NCBI GenBank assembly: GCA_003868215.1
Contig: QWDQ01000001.1
Location: 1,116,001-1,180,000 of the forward strand
DNA from: Pseudophaeomoniella oleicola
Taxonomy: Eukaryota; Ascomycota; Eurotiomycetes; Phaeomoniellales; Phaeomoniellaceae
Reading direction: 5' to 3'
DNA: 64,000 nucleotides
The notes beneath the pieces were generated by a model, which was not told the DNA's origin, did no database searches, and worked only from the letters and a program-made list of their open reading frames with translations. Positions 34,103 through 44,594 of this stretch are shown one piece after another (positions within the stretch are counted from its first letter, which is position 1; each line of letters begins with the position of its first letter). A program made the translations under genes and the position numbers.

Positions 34103-34945
34103 ATGGCATTATCCTTCTTTGATCTACCCGCAGAAATAAGGAGCTTAGTGTACAGCGAATTATGTGCCACAGCTCATATTACAATGGATGCAGGCGGGCT
34201 CTCGGAGCCGGTCATATCCCCTAGCGAGGCAGCGGCTCTACGTATGTGCCATCCAAGGATTAAAGCTGAAGCTTTTCCGGAAATGCTTGAGAAGGTGGTA
34301 CTGTCATCGAGCGATTTCTGGCCTCATCACACGGATCTCATCCAACTCGACTACCCGATCCTGCAAAACGTTACACACCTTGAGATTACCATCGGCAGAC
34401 GCCATACATACCAGTCTATAGGCACCTACCTCATTCCTCTCCAGAAATTGATAGAAGCATTTCCAAGGCTGAAAGAGGTGATATTATCATGCGGTGATAT
34501 GTGTCAAAAGCTTGCTTTTAGCGAGGGATGCTGTACCTACAATGATGTGGAACAAGAGTGTAGGATGGGTTCTACCGTTGGTGGCTATCAAGTATGGAAT
34601 CGAGCGTTGATGAATTTGGCTAAAGGAATGCTCCCTACGTCAAGTGGCCTCAATTCGGTGTTCAGAAAGCCTGCCACGGATACCGGGGAGGTTCATCTCA
34701 TAATGCAGAAACGACAAATCGGCCCAGTGAGGAAGAATGGGAATGGAATCGTTATCTTTACCGGCTGTCATGAAGCTGAGCCCACCGAGAAGACCGAGGT
34801 TGACGTCGAGCTGGAGCTTGCACAGATTGAGAGATGGGAACAGCGCGCAATATCAATGTTTCTAGATTGGGACATATGGAAGGAATCCCTAAGACCGACA
34901 TCTACCAGCCCGCCCTCTCTGAAGTATGTATACACATATCACTGA
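34103..34945 (+). CDS. F-box/2EXR-like protein of unknown function
   Basis: Intronless, 280 residues. The N-terminus FFDLPAEIRSLVYSELC is the F-box-like opening shared by many lineage-expanded fungal proteins (F-box and 2EXR families), where LPxEIRxxIY is the typical pattern. It is followed by ALRMCHPRIKAEAFPEMLEKVVL, the usual second helix region, and HLEITIG...FPRLKEVILSC, a leucine-rich-like strand. No catalytic motif is seen. If it is a true F-box it would bind Skp1 and act as a ubiquitin-ligase adaptor; 2EXR proteins have no known role. It sits at the left of a short run of poorly conserved genes (34-39 kb). Confidence 0.6.
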   Translation: MALSFFDLPAEIRSLVYSELCATAHITMDAGGLSEPVISPSEAAALRMCHPRIKAEAFPEMLEKVVLSSSDFWPHHTDLIQLDYPILQNVTHLEITIGRRHTYQSIGTYLIPLQKLIEAFPRLKEVILSCGDMCQKLAFSEGCCTYNDVEQECRMGSTVGGYQVWNRALMNLAKGMLPTSSGLNSVFRKPATDTGEVHLIMQKRQIGPVRKNGNGIVIFTGCHEAEPTEKTEVDVELELAQIERWEQRAISMFLDWDIWKESLRPTSTSPPSLKYVYTYH

Positions 34946-35501
34946 TCTGGGATCGATTGTCTTCCTAGTCGCAGAAAGTTTAAGAAAAGACGATCTCAAA
35001 AGTCTGAACATCAGCTCTTAAGTGGATATAGGACTTCACTTTCTGCACAATTCTGATAGCTGTCACTACGAACAGCATGCACGTCGATTAGTGATCTAGA
35101 GGGGAGAAAAACCTTACCTGGCATGTTTGCCTTTCTTGATGTGCAATCTATCTCTACTTTAACTTCAGTTGGAGATTCGTTAAATGAAGCTCTGGTGCCA
35201 GTTGAATCATATACTGGGAAGTCTGACTCTTAAAGAATACACTTCTACTTCTCTGAGTCATCTCTGAATGAATCATTCGCCAGACCAGTCAGAGACGGTT
35301 AGTACGCAACGATACTCGTCGTATATAAACCAGGTCTCCCCTCATCTCGATAACCCTCTTCTGTCATTGCGCCTGTTAGTAGGTACGCTGTCGATACTAT
35401 CATCCCTGCTAGCATCTCGTGTCACATACTTATACTCAGCAGCAATTCATTGCTGTACGCAGACTCGCCGTTGTCTCGGTCCTGTGCCCTCGATCTTAGG
35501 C
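34946..35501. other. Intergenic region
   Basis: Promoter of the large unknown gene. The frame starting at 35268 runs through the second half without a stop, so part of this stretch may be coding if the upstream start is used. Confidence 0.4.
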
Positions 35502-37439
35502 ATGGATTCAGCCAAAGAAATATACGACGATAGTTGGGTCATGATCGAGGAACCACATCTCACTGTAACTCGTCTAGGTGAGCAAGATATCGACGCTGTC
35601 TCCAAAGATGCCTACCAATCATGCCAATCTCCACGAGATTTGGTCCCAACTCTGAACGCTATGCGTGAACGCGCTTCCAAGTTGTTAGATACAATCCATC
35701 CCGGGATTGTGTTCCAACTAGATATCACAAGGACCGCCATTGATACCACATTTCGTCTAGCTCTTCCCACAGCAAAACTACAGCAGGAATTCAACTGCAC
35801 GTGCTGTCGTCGATTCATGAGTAAAATTGGCGGCCTCTCCCACCTTGACACGTCCACCGGTAAACCCGTGCCTCTGTTCTGGGAACCCAACGACTGGCCG
35901 CCAGACTTCAGGCCGGCTGTTGAAGCTGTCGTAGCTCTCATAACCTCGTCGAAGATACTGAAGCCTTTCACAATCTCTACCCGTCAAGAGCTGCATGTAG
36001 GCTCTTCAGAGTCCGGCGGTTATTCGCATATGGCATTTGATTTCCCTGAGTGCTTTTACCACGAGCCTTCCCCTTATGAGAGTAGCTTTCCCCCGACGGC
36101 TGTTCCAAAGCTCACCCAAATGCTCAAGCGTGTCATGTACGATTACAATGATGAGACCATAGAACAGGCTTCAGGTCTTATCATTAATTACACACTTCCA
36201 CAAGCTTGTCGATATCGGAACAGAATGCAGTGGCTTTGGACCGGAGTTGGCGATGGAGGCCTACTGAAACGTGCACAAGCTGCGAGCCCCACTGCTCAGC
36301 ACAATCTGTATACCTTCGCTGCCACTGCTTCGACCGTAGGTACCATCAACAGCCTGCGTTCGGGGGTCCTTGGAGAGCTCCTCAAAGCTTGTAAAGCCGG
36401 ACAGGACTTTGAGAGCATCAAGTCTATGTGGTCGAATATGGTAGGTCCTCTTTCATACATGAGGCCGAAAGCAGACCCCACAGTCGGAGCTGTTGATGCA
36501 GCAAATAAGCTGTTCCAGAAGATGGGCCTGACCGAAGATGATCTTCGACGCGAATGGCTCTTTGAATGTGACGTCCCGGCGAAAGCATGGATCTATCGCG
36601 ATGATCGTTTCAAGTCCAACGACGGCATTAAACCGGCTGTATTCGCCAAAGTCCCATCAAAACCCTCGAAGGAGCCCTCTGCATCAAGTACTATCTACTG
36701 CACATTCGCTGACTTCATCAATAAGCATGCTGCCAGGGCCATGCAGATCGAATATCTCCTACCAAGTTTCTCTGTGCCATTCTTCTTGATAACAGGTCTT
36801 CCAGGATCGAAGCCGCTCTTCAAATGGCACACCACCGATCTCCCGTACAGGGCCTCTCATTACGTTTACCCAAATCCCAGACCGTCGGTATTCTATAACC
36901 TCGAACAAGGTTGGATTCCTGTGCGCGGTATCATATCTTTCCCACGTCACTGGCCCAATCTTGATCTTGCCGGCACCTTGCCCCTCCCTACGAACGACGA
37001 AGGCTTGATCGTCGCCCCTTCCATTTTCAGCCCTAACGCCCAACCTTCCGAATACCATTTCAGCTTTGGCGAAGGAGTTTCCTATATGCTTACCCTAGAC
37101 GGCATCCGCGACAACTCAGCTGGCAACGACTCACTCGCCCTCTTTCCATCATGTCTCAAACACGACTTCCACGGCATGCGCAAGACCATCGAAGCATATA
37201 GCAACACCCACGACGTCGAGTTCCCCGAGGGCAGAGACGCAGACCAAGTCGTCGGCGGTATTGAGATCAGCCGTGAACTTTTCGGCAACGCAGATCGTTG
37301 GCGTCACGACAACGGCTCTCCAGACCCCAACACCGTCAACCCAGAACAGTGGGAAGAGCTTCTTTGGCGGGAAGACAGACTTCGGGTCACCGATTACAAA
37401 GGTCGCACAAAGGAGATCGTTCTCGTGGGGTTTCAGTGA
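35502..37439 (+). CDS. Large uncharacterised fungal protein with a cysteine motif
   Basis: From the ATG at 35502 (MDSAKEIYDDSWVMIEEPHL) it has 645 residues; an upstream in-frame ATG at 35268 would give 723, but those extra residues look like translated leader. Intronless. Near residue 100 there is FNCTCCRRFMSKIGGLSHLD, a CxCC cluster followed by a Gly-rich turn, and LTKMLKRV-like helices later. The C-terminal half is rich in aromatic and Pro residues (FFLITGLPGSKPLFKWHT, GWIPVRGIISFPRHWPNLDL) and ends EIVLVGFQ. I do not recognise the family. No signal peptide or membrane span is evident. It looks soluble, globular and conserved in composition, so I think it is a real gene rather than a chance frame. 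Function unknown. Confidence 0.7.
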   Translation: MDSAKEIYDDSWVMIEEPHLTVTRLGEQDIDAVSKDAYQSCQSPRDLVPTLNAMRERASKLLDTIHPGIVFQLDITRTAIDTTFRLALPTAKLQQEFNCTCCRRFMSKIGGLSHLDTSTGKPVPLFWEPNDWPPDFRPAVEAVVALITSSKILKPFTISTRQELHVGSSESGGYSHMAFDFPECFYHEPSPYESSFPPTAVPKLTQMLKRVMYDYNDETIEQASGLIINYTLPQACRYRNRMQWLWTGVGDGGLLKRAQAASPTAQHNLYTFAATASTVGTINSLRSGVLGELLKACKAGQDFESIKSMWSNMVGPLSYMRPKADPTVGAVDAANKLFQKMGLTEDDLRREWLFECDVPAKAWIYRDDRFKSNDGIKPAVFAKVPSKPSKEPSASSTIYCTFADFINKHAARAMQIEYLLPSFSVPFFLITGLPGSKPLFKWHTTDLPYRASHYVYPNPRPSVFYNLEQGWIPVRGIISFPRHWPNLDLAGTLPLPTNDEGLIVAPSIFSPNAQPSEYHFSFGEGVSYMLTLDGIRDNSAGNDSLALFPSCLKHDFHGMRKTIEAYSNTHDVEFPEGRDADQVVGGIEISRELFGNADRWRHDNGSPDPNTVNPEQWEELLWREDRLRVTDYKGRTKEIVLVGFQ

Positions 37440-37937
37440 TTCAGGCGTTATCTTTCACTTCTGGTGCCTGGCTAACCACATGCCTTAGAACGTTGGCTCT
37501 TTGTTTCTAGCCTTGTCCTTTGGGGATGACAGACAGGCCTACAAAAGCGTTTCGTGTATAGACATAGATATCCCGTCCTAAATTGTGCAAATCAATCGAT
37601 CAATTCTTTGATTGGTGTCCGACTGGCAAAAGGAATTTGTTGGAATGAAAGGAAAGGTCTTATGGTATCCCTAGACGTAGAGAAAGCCAGAATGAATAAC
37701 AAGAACATCTTACATTGTCTTACTATGTTTTTTTATTATGGGACAGTAAAACAGCCAAGGGAAAGTAAAATGTATTATTCATTAAAACAATGCTAAACAG
37801 CACAGTCACGCGTACGCTGTAGAAACACCTCCTTCTTCACAAAGTCGGTCTCGTCGTCGCCGTCATCCTCGTCATCGTGCCCCTCCGCCTTTCATCGTCC
37901 TTTCCATCTTCATCATCATCATCGCCACCACCACCAC
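37440..37937. other. Convergent intergenic region
   Basis: 3' ends of the unknown gene (+) and the F-box gene (-). Contains CAT/CAC-rich simple sequence around 37900-37945 (tcatcatcatcgccaccacc). No gene supported. Confidence 0.5.
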
Positions 37938-39233
37938 CTACGAACGCACCCTTGGAACAGACCAACACCGTCCATCTTCGTTGTACTCGAGGGCGTCGTG
38001 GTCACCAGCATTCCAGACCCAGTTTGCACCTGGGATATAGCTGGACCATAGTGCCCCGGCAACATCGCAGGTCGACAGATGCTTGAACAGCTCGGTCTGC
38101 GTGTACAGCTCGCTGACTAGTCGCTCGTACTTGTAGTAATCTCGATGGGACCTTGCAGCGCCACAGAATCTGAACTTGCAGGCGTAGCATCCATAGAGGA
38201 GTCGAAGGTTTTGCGACGATGTCGGAGAGAGAGGAGCAGCGACGGCCGTGGTGAGATGGGCTGCGTAGTGACGATTCTCCTCTTGCATTCGCGAGTAGAA
38301 TGAGTCGGCTGCTTTGGACAAGGCCAATTGCGGGCGGCCATGTAGGTCTGCTGAATAAGCTTGAGTGAGCTCCTTGAGAGCAACAAGCTCGTCGCAGTAC
38401 TTAGCGAAATTCTCAGCTGGACGTAGCAAATCTGTCAGAGATACGAGTTGAAGTGATCTCGGCTCACCGAGGCCTCGTAGGGTTGGCCAGAAATGACGGA
38501 CGTAAGCAGCAGAAAGGCGGAAAAGCTTGGTAGCAGCGTTCAGAGTTATTGCAAAGCAGTGTACATTCAGGTATCGGCACCAATTGCAACAACGGATCAT
38601 TTTTGGTAGGAAGATCAGATTTGCTGGAGAACCGCACAACTGGCAATTTGGAGCTATCAAAGCATCCCATACGCGATCGAGATAGATATGTTGAGCAAGT
38701 TCTTGTCTGAAAATGAGTTCGATAATGTCAGGCTGGCATCGCGTGATGAGTTCCAGACGGGGGTTTGATAGGACCAGCGCTCGAGACCGCTTGCATGTCT
38801 GAGAAACACTTCGTAGTGTAGATAGATCAAGGTTGTTCAAAACACTCAAAAGTATCTCATCAGGGAGTTGCAGAAGCTTGCTGTCCGATTTCTGGTATGC
38901 GGTCAACGGCCTGCTTTGGAAGACTTGTAGAGGGCGATATTTCCGAAGATTGGTAGTAGCTAACAGACTGCTTCGTGTTGGAGGGCAAGCTAGTTTCTCG
39001 ATAAGTCGTGCTTTGTCTTTCGTGAAGTCAAGCGATCCAGGCAAGTCGACAAGTGGAAGAAACTGATCGAGGGGAATTGACTGCATTACATTGTCTTCAG
39101 AGCTTTCATGGAACATAGAGTCGTTGTAACCCTGAGTAGCTGACTGAGGGCCGTTGAGATGTATATTGTAGTCAGCTGGAGTAGTAGGAGCCATGAGGGC
39201 ATACAAAGAGCTGCCTGTCGCTTTACGGACCAA
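37938..39233 (-). CDS. F-box protein with cysteine-rich C-terminal half
   Basis: Intronless on the minus strand, 431 residues from 39233, or 418 from the next Met (MAPTTPADYN). The F-box is at about 119-158: KLLQLPDEILLSVLNNLDLSTLRSVSQTCKR, with the LPDEIL pattern and conserved hydrophobic spacing. Downstream are two cysteine groups, NCQLCGS...RCCNWCRYLNVHC (about 197-230) and YGCYACKFRFCG (about 357-370), that could bind zinc. The family is common in filamentous ascomycetes, where such proteins are annotated only as F-box proteins. The likely role is as a Skp1-Cullin-F-box adaptor; the substrate is unknown. Confidence 0.75.
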   Translation of the reverse strand: MVRKATGSSLYALMAPTTPADYNIHLNGPQSATQGYNDSMFHESSEDNVMQSIPLDQFLPLVDLPGSLDFTKDKARLIEKLACPPTRSSLLATTNLRKYRPLQVFQSRPLTAYQKSDSKLLQLPDEILLSVLNNLDLSTLRSVSQTCKRSRALVLSNPRLELITRCQPDIIELIFRQELAQHIYLDRVWDALIAPNCQLCGSPANLIFLPKMIRCCNWCRYLNVHCFAITLNAATKLFRLSAAYVRHFWPTLRGLGEPRSLQLVSLTDLLRPAENFAKYCDELVALKELTQAYSADLHGRPQLALSKAADSFYSRMQEENRHYAAHLTTAVAAPLSPTSSQNLRLLYGCYACKFRFCGAARSHRDYYKYERLVSELYTQTELFKHLSTCDVAGALWSSYIPGANWVWNAGDHDALEYNEDGRCWSVPRVRS

Positions 39234-39502
39234 AGATGTATCACTGTAACGCTGGATAACTCAGGAAAGATTGGCTTCAAGGAACCCGGAATTGATGCAG
39301 GTCATACGTTAATGCGATCACAGGCAAAGAAAGCGGCTGGGGATCACGATTGTCTTGAAGACGACTTTTCAAACAGACGTGAAATCCATGCTCGGCGTTG
39401 ATTGACGATTCGTGGGTCGCATACATACAGGGCGTGATCGCGCTTTGTAATACAGGAGAGGGTGTGATCTTAATACAACAACTCTGCATCGTCTCAACAC
39501 AT

Positions 39503-41510
39503 TCAGACCTGTGACCCCGAACCCGCATCTTGACTGTCCAGTGTCTTTTCCAGACTACCAAGCAAATCGAGCTCGCCGACCACAGGTTCATTTGCAGAAG
39601 GCGCACTGGTAGATATTGTAGAGCTTGGAGCGGGATCTGCCGGTTCAAGCTTTGTTTCCTCCATTGATATATCTTGTGGATTAGGTGTGTCCGTTTTGTC
39701 AGCCAGCGTTGGGGTCGCTGATTTGTTGTCTTCAGCATCAGTACTTGTAACTTGAATTGTGGTTACACTAGGATCGATTGGTGCTTCAGGCGAAATTACC
39801 ATTTTCTGGGTACTTTCCTCTTGTACCTCGTTCACTTGAGCCCTTAGATCAGCGTCCCCGTGAGTCGGTTGTTCATCTGTTGCTGTTGGTACACTCCCAA
39901 TTTCAGCAGACGATACGACGGCAGGCTGCTTCTCGACATCCTTTTGCACAACGGAAGCGGCCACTTCCTCCCCGTCTTCTTCAATCTCGCCCTCTTCGCT
40001 ACCATCTTCCTCGCCACTTTCGTCATTACCTTCCCCTTCATCTTGTAGGTTGGAGCCCTCTCTATCATCCGCCGCGCCCTCGATATTCAATGGTGTCTTA
40101 ACATCAGAGCCAGCTGTGGGCTGTGAAGCTCCCTCGATTTCAGGCATCGGCGCCATCCCTGACGTAAGGCTACTACCTGTGACGTCTACGCCTTCTCCTC
40201 GAGCAACAACAACCTTCTTTCTGCCACGACCCGGGCCATGCTTCTTTCTTTTCGGTGGAGGGGGCCGCCGTTTTACAGGTGTAGGTTCTGCTGCTGCCGC
40301 CGCCGCCGCGACTACTGAAGGAGCAACCACCACGCCTTGTTCATTGACTATACCAACGCCTTCGACAACCGTGCCAGGTGCGAGTGCTTCGGTGACAACA
40401 GCTGGTGTAGAGTCTGCATTCGCGCCTTCCGTAGCTGATGCGGCGATGGCTGCTGCTGCCTCTTCCTCCGTGATAATTTCACCATCCACGGCGGCCTCGC
40501 CGCCTTCCAAAATCATGGTGTCAAAAATTCGCTGCTGCCCTGTCACGGGATCCGTTTTTCGGACCTTAACCAATTTCTTTCCCGGCATGTTGGTCTCGTT
40601 CTGGGCCGATATGCCGTACAAAGGTGGAAGTCCCGGTCTCCGATTGGCAAGATATTTGGCGTCCGGCTTCTCGACCTTGGCAAGGACCCATCGGCGAACA
40701 GTGTATGACCTGTCCTCCTCGACTGGTGCCGGTTTGCTCTCGCCTTCATCACCCACTGTCTCCTCATCCAATACGTTCCGAGGATCCCCCCCCAAAGATG
40801 GCTTTGCTCGGTTGCCCATGCGGGCTCTACGAAGCATTTCCTTCATCTGGTAAGCACGAAAACCGAAGACCAGATAGCACACTCACTTGACTATGCGGTA
40901 ACAATTGATGGAAATCTTTTGGAAGTGGGAGTTCTGGCCACGGGTAGTCCGGATTGGGACCTTGCACTTGCTCCGCTTCTGCTTTTTGGTTTTGCTTGAT
41001 AGTCACATATTGCTGTTCCCATTTTCGGACAGGGAGCCCTTCTGTAGGATCATGGTCAATGGCACCGCCTTGTCGACGAGTTGTGCCTGTTGCATTGTCA
41101 TAATGCTGGCCGCGATGTCGCGATGATCGTAGCTATTGACAAGATGGTCAGTATAGATAATTTTCCAGGTCGCCCAATGATGAGGCATGTACGGTAGGAC
41201 AGTACGAAGATCTCCAACCAATCCCGGAGTCGTGTGTACACACGAAAGGAAACCCAGCGATAGATCTAATACAAGTCTAGGATGGTCCAGCTCGTCGATG
41301 ATCCTAGAGCTCTCATTTCCGCCACCTCGCACAAAGCAATCAGACGTCCTGAAACATTTCCTCCGAGCCAAATGGGTCAGGCTTAGATAGGTAGAAGCGT
41401 GATACAAAGAAAACCAACCATCCAAACAAAACATAGGTCTCAAGGAGCAATATAGTATAGTGGACGGGGAGCAGAAGGAAGTAAATGGAATATAAACTTA
41501 CAGGAGCCAT
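39503..41510 (-). CDS. Acidic, low-complexity nuclear-type protein with a basic AT-hook-like patch
   Basis: Proposed exons on the minus strand: 41502-41510, 40887-41132 and 39503-40846, giving 532 residues. Exon 1 is 9 nt (Met-Ala-Pro) followed by a 369-nt intron; this part is inference from matching phases and splice sites. The second intron (gtgagt...ttaccag) is firm and gives LLPHSQMKEMLRRARMGNRAK. Two conserved-looking blocks are DHDPTEGLPVRKWEQQYVTI (near 30-55) and TVRRWVLAKVEKPDAKYLANRRPGLPPLYG-like sequence near 150 (pattern Y-T-V-R-R-W). Then a Pro/Lys stretch KRRPPPPKRKKHGPGRGRKK that can bind DNA, and a long Asp/Glu/Ser tail. I do not recognise the family. It resembles disordered chromatin-associated subunits, but no name can be given. 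Confidence 0.6.
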
Positions 41511-42184
41511 AACGGGAACACTCAGACGTACCCCAGACCGTTTGGCAAACCGAGGGATTTGTACCAATGGCGTCAACTTTGAGATAATAGGAATGGAAGT
41601 CTGGAGAGAAAGGTGGATTCTATCTTTTAATCATGCCATCAGAGCACAGTTCTCGATTCACTGCATATCTCTATCAATTGGGATGATCTGAGGAACCACA
41701 ACTTGGAAAAGTACGCGTTTCGCCGCCAACGGACGTTAGGCGTCTGGTCTTGGCACCACGTGACTGTGACAAACGGAGGATCGGAATCTTCTGTTAATTA
41801 ATTAGTTAACGTTACTGGCTAATAACTGAGAGCAAAATCAAGCAGATTGGATGGCAGAGAAAATAGGTCAGTCTCTGAAAGGGTTGAAGATGTGGTCTAT
41901 AGACGTATAATGAAGACTTGACACTTTTGAAAGCCCCTGTTCCAATGAGATATCAACACGCAGATATAGATACCTACCTAGGTACTCATCAGTAACTTGC
42001 CATCAAGTAGGACAAGATGATCAACAATAACGCGTCGCAGCCAAATTCACAGGAACGACGTGTGGGGACGATTCGGAGTTCAACGACCAGGGCGTCATCC
42101 TGCGCCGATAGGGACCCGATCAATGTTCAATGTTGCAACACTCATAGTTGCTGATTACCGGAACCTACGCCTTCGTGCAATGAA
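41511..42184. other. Divergent promoter region
   Basis: Upstream of the acidic protein (-) and the TBC protein (+). Contains acctacctaggtac at about 41971-41984. No gene supported. Confidence 0.45.
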
Positions 42185-44594
42185 ATGAGGTCGATTGAAG
42201 AGACAAGGTCAGTCGGGATGCATCAGAAGAGTGTCTCAAGCTCACGAGTCTCCCAGAAAGAAGTGGGTTCTATTATTCTCGGATGAAGCCATCGGCCTCG
42301 ATCTGCGACAAGCAGTAAAGGAACCAGAGGGCTCCAATCCCTGCTCTGACGGTCTGCGGTCAATATGCTGGAAGGTCTGATAACGAGTCTAGAAAGACTG
42401 ACCCTATTTCTGGTGGCTGATTACGCAACAGGCATTTCTTCTCTATGGCCCTCTCAGTCAGTCATCATGGCCTAGGAAATTAGGCGAGTCGCGCAGCGCC
42501 TATGCATCTTTGCGCGACCATTTCCTGCGCTTCATAGAGCATCCAGATGATCTTCAGTCAAGCGTCGACCCTCTAGCCGACGATAGTAGCGTGAGTTGCC
42601 TTCCCTCCTTGGGACAACCTGTCAACTCTGACTCTGACTAAGTCTTGACAAGTCTCCATGGACGTCTTTACGGCAAGACGAAATCAATCGCGCCGAGATA
42701 TTTCAGGATGTGGAACGGTGTCTTCAAGATAACTTTTATTTTCGTGAGCCTCGAACGCAGAAGATGCTCCTCGACATTCTTTTCATATACTCGAAACTAC
42801 ATCCAGACACGGGATATCGACAGGGGATGCACGAGTTGTTGGCTCCGATTTTGTGGGTGGTTGAAAAAGACGCAATAGATCAGAAGACGTTATCCAGGTC
42901 AAATGAAGAGGATGAAGGGGAGCTTTTAATGACGCAAGCTTTAGACCCCGTTTACATTGAACACGACACGTTCACTCTCTTCTGCGCTGTGATGCAGACC
43001 GCCAAATCGTTCTACGAACTCGGGGACACGAATGACTCGTCCCCAATTGTTGCCAGGAGTGCAAGGATTCACGACGAAGTCCTCGCGAGCGTAGACCCAG
43101 AGCTTGCTGACCATTTACAAACCATTGAGATACTTCCGCAGATCTTCCTGATGTAAGTATTTGCTCAATTTGGCCATTGTCTCCTCTAATCCGTCTCCTA
43201 TAGACGTTGGATTCGTCTCTTGTTTGGCCGGGAGTTTGCCTTCGACGACGTACTATCTGTCTGGGATCTATTATTTGCAGAGAACCTCAACCTCGCATTG
43301 ATTGACGCCACCTGCGTGGCAATGTTGTTGCGGATACGCTGGCAGTGTAAGCTATTCATCGTTTATACAGAATATTAATGACCAGGATTTAGTATTGAGA
43401 GCTGATTATTCGACTGCTCTCACCTTGCTCTTACGTTATCCTCCACCTTCGGCTCCCTTTGGACCGCCTTCCCTGATACAAGATGCTATCTACCTGGATC
43501 GAGAAAAGTCAACCGATGCGGGAGCGATGTTGATAGGTCGATACACGGGTAGGAGACCCGAGCCTACAGGACGACAAGTCAACCAGAATGAGCGGATTCG
43601 GCGGCCTTCGACTAAATCAAATTTGTATCGGTACAATTTGTCAAATACATCACAAGACAGCCTTATGCGCACATCCAAATCTCCAGCTCGTTTCCAGCAG
43701 TATCAGAAAGGGCTCGAAAATGCCTTCCAAGAAGTGTCAGATAATCTGCAAAAACGAGCTGAAGGTTGGAGCATTTCTAAGACTGTACGCGGTGCGGTTG
43801 GTGAAATCAGGCGCAATGTACACGGTATGCAGTCGGCCGGTACCTCACCTCGAAGGAGCGCGGACATTCTTCGAGAACCGTTGACGGGACACGATGTCAG
43901 CCAAGAAAACCTCGAGGATATGGGACGGCGCGTCAAATATCTACAGGATAGGAATAAGGCACTTGCGAAAATGTTGGCGGACGCATTAAAGGAGCTTCGG
44001 GCAACGCAAACTGGCAATGTGACTGAGCCTCCACTTCTAACAGACAATTCACTCAACATCGCTCTGGCAAAGATGCAGTTCGTGCAAGTCTATCTCGAAG
44101 ACCCAGAGATCCCGATACCTCCCCCTATGCCAGCGAAGGAGGCACGTAGACAAGAGACCCGAGGAAGTCTTAATGACAAACCAAAACCCGAGCCAACCTC
44201 GAATACGTCAGATCCGCTAGCATCTATGAAATCGGAGGAGAAGGCTGAGATTACCAACAAGACCGAAGCTCCGTCAGAAAAGGTCAGGAGCAAGCGTTCT
44301 AGCGACAATGAGGGCAGAGAAGATCCGAAGAACCCGGCAGAGAGGCTCCATCCACGCCCGTCTTTGGCGCAGTCGTCATTCTCGTGGATGCTGGGAGAGA
44401 GTGGAACGAGGTCCAATTTCATTTCATCGGTGTCTATACCACGGGAAGAACGGCGAGAAAGTGATGCGAAGAACCGGCCAAAGCATCTCTTTGCGGATGG
44501 CAGCAAGGACGAAACCACGAAAGGGACGGACGGTGAGGGGACAGATGATGGCTTCACCATGAGTAGTCTTAGGGGCAGACCAACTGGAAGTTAA
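42185..44594 (+). CDS. TBC-domain Rab GTPase-activating protein, TBC1D5-like
   Basis: Six exons: 42185-42207, 42257-42374, 42432-42590, 42653-43152, 43204-43346 and 43393-44594, giving 714 residues with phases agreeing throughout. The 23-nt first exon encodes MRSIEETR. The TBC domain spans about 25-390. Its arginine finger is in EIFQDVERC (IxxDxxR) and its glutamine finger in GYRQGMHELLAPIL (YxQ). Further TBC blocks are RWIRLLFGREFAFDDVLSVWDLLFAE and ADYSTALTLLLRYPPP, which are typical of TBC1D5-type proteins. These are Rab7 GAPs that act with retromer and in autophagy. The C-terminal ~270 residues are disordered and charged, with a predicted coiled coil near LEDMGRRVKYLQDRNKALAKML. Each of the five introns was needed to keep the domain continuous. 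Confidence 0.9.

Noticed and set aside
44090-44560. Minus-strand 156-codon frame
   Set aside because: Antisense to the disordered tail of the TBC protein.
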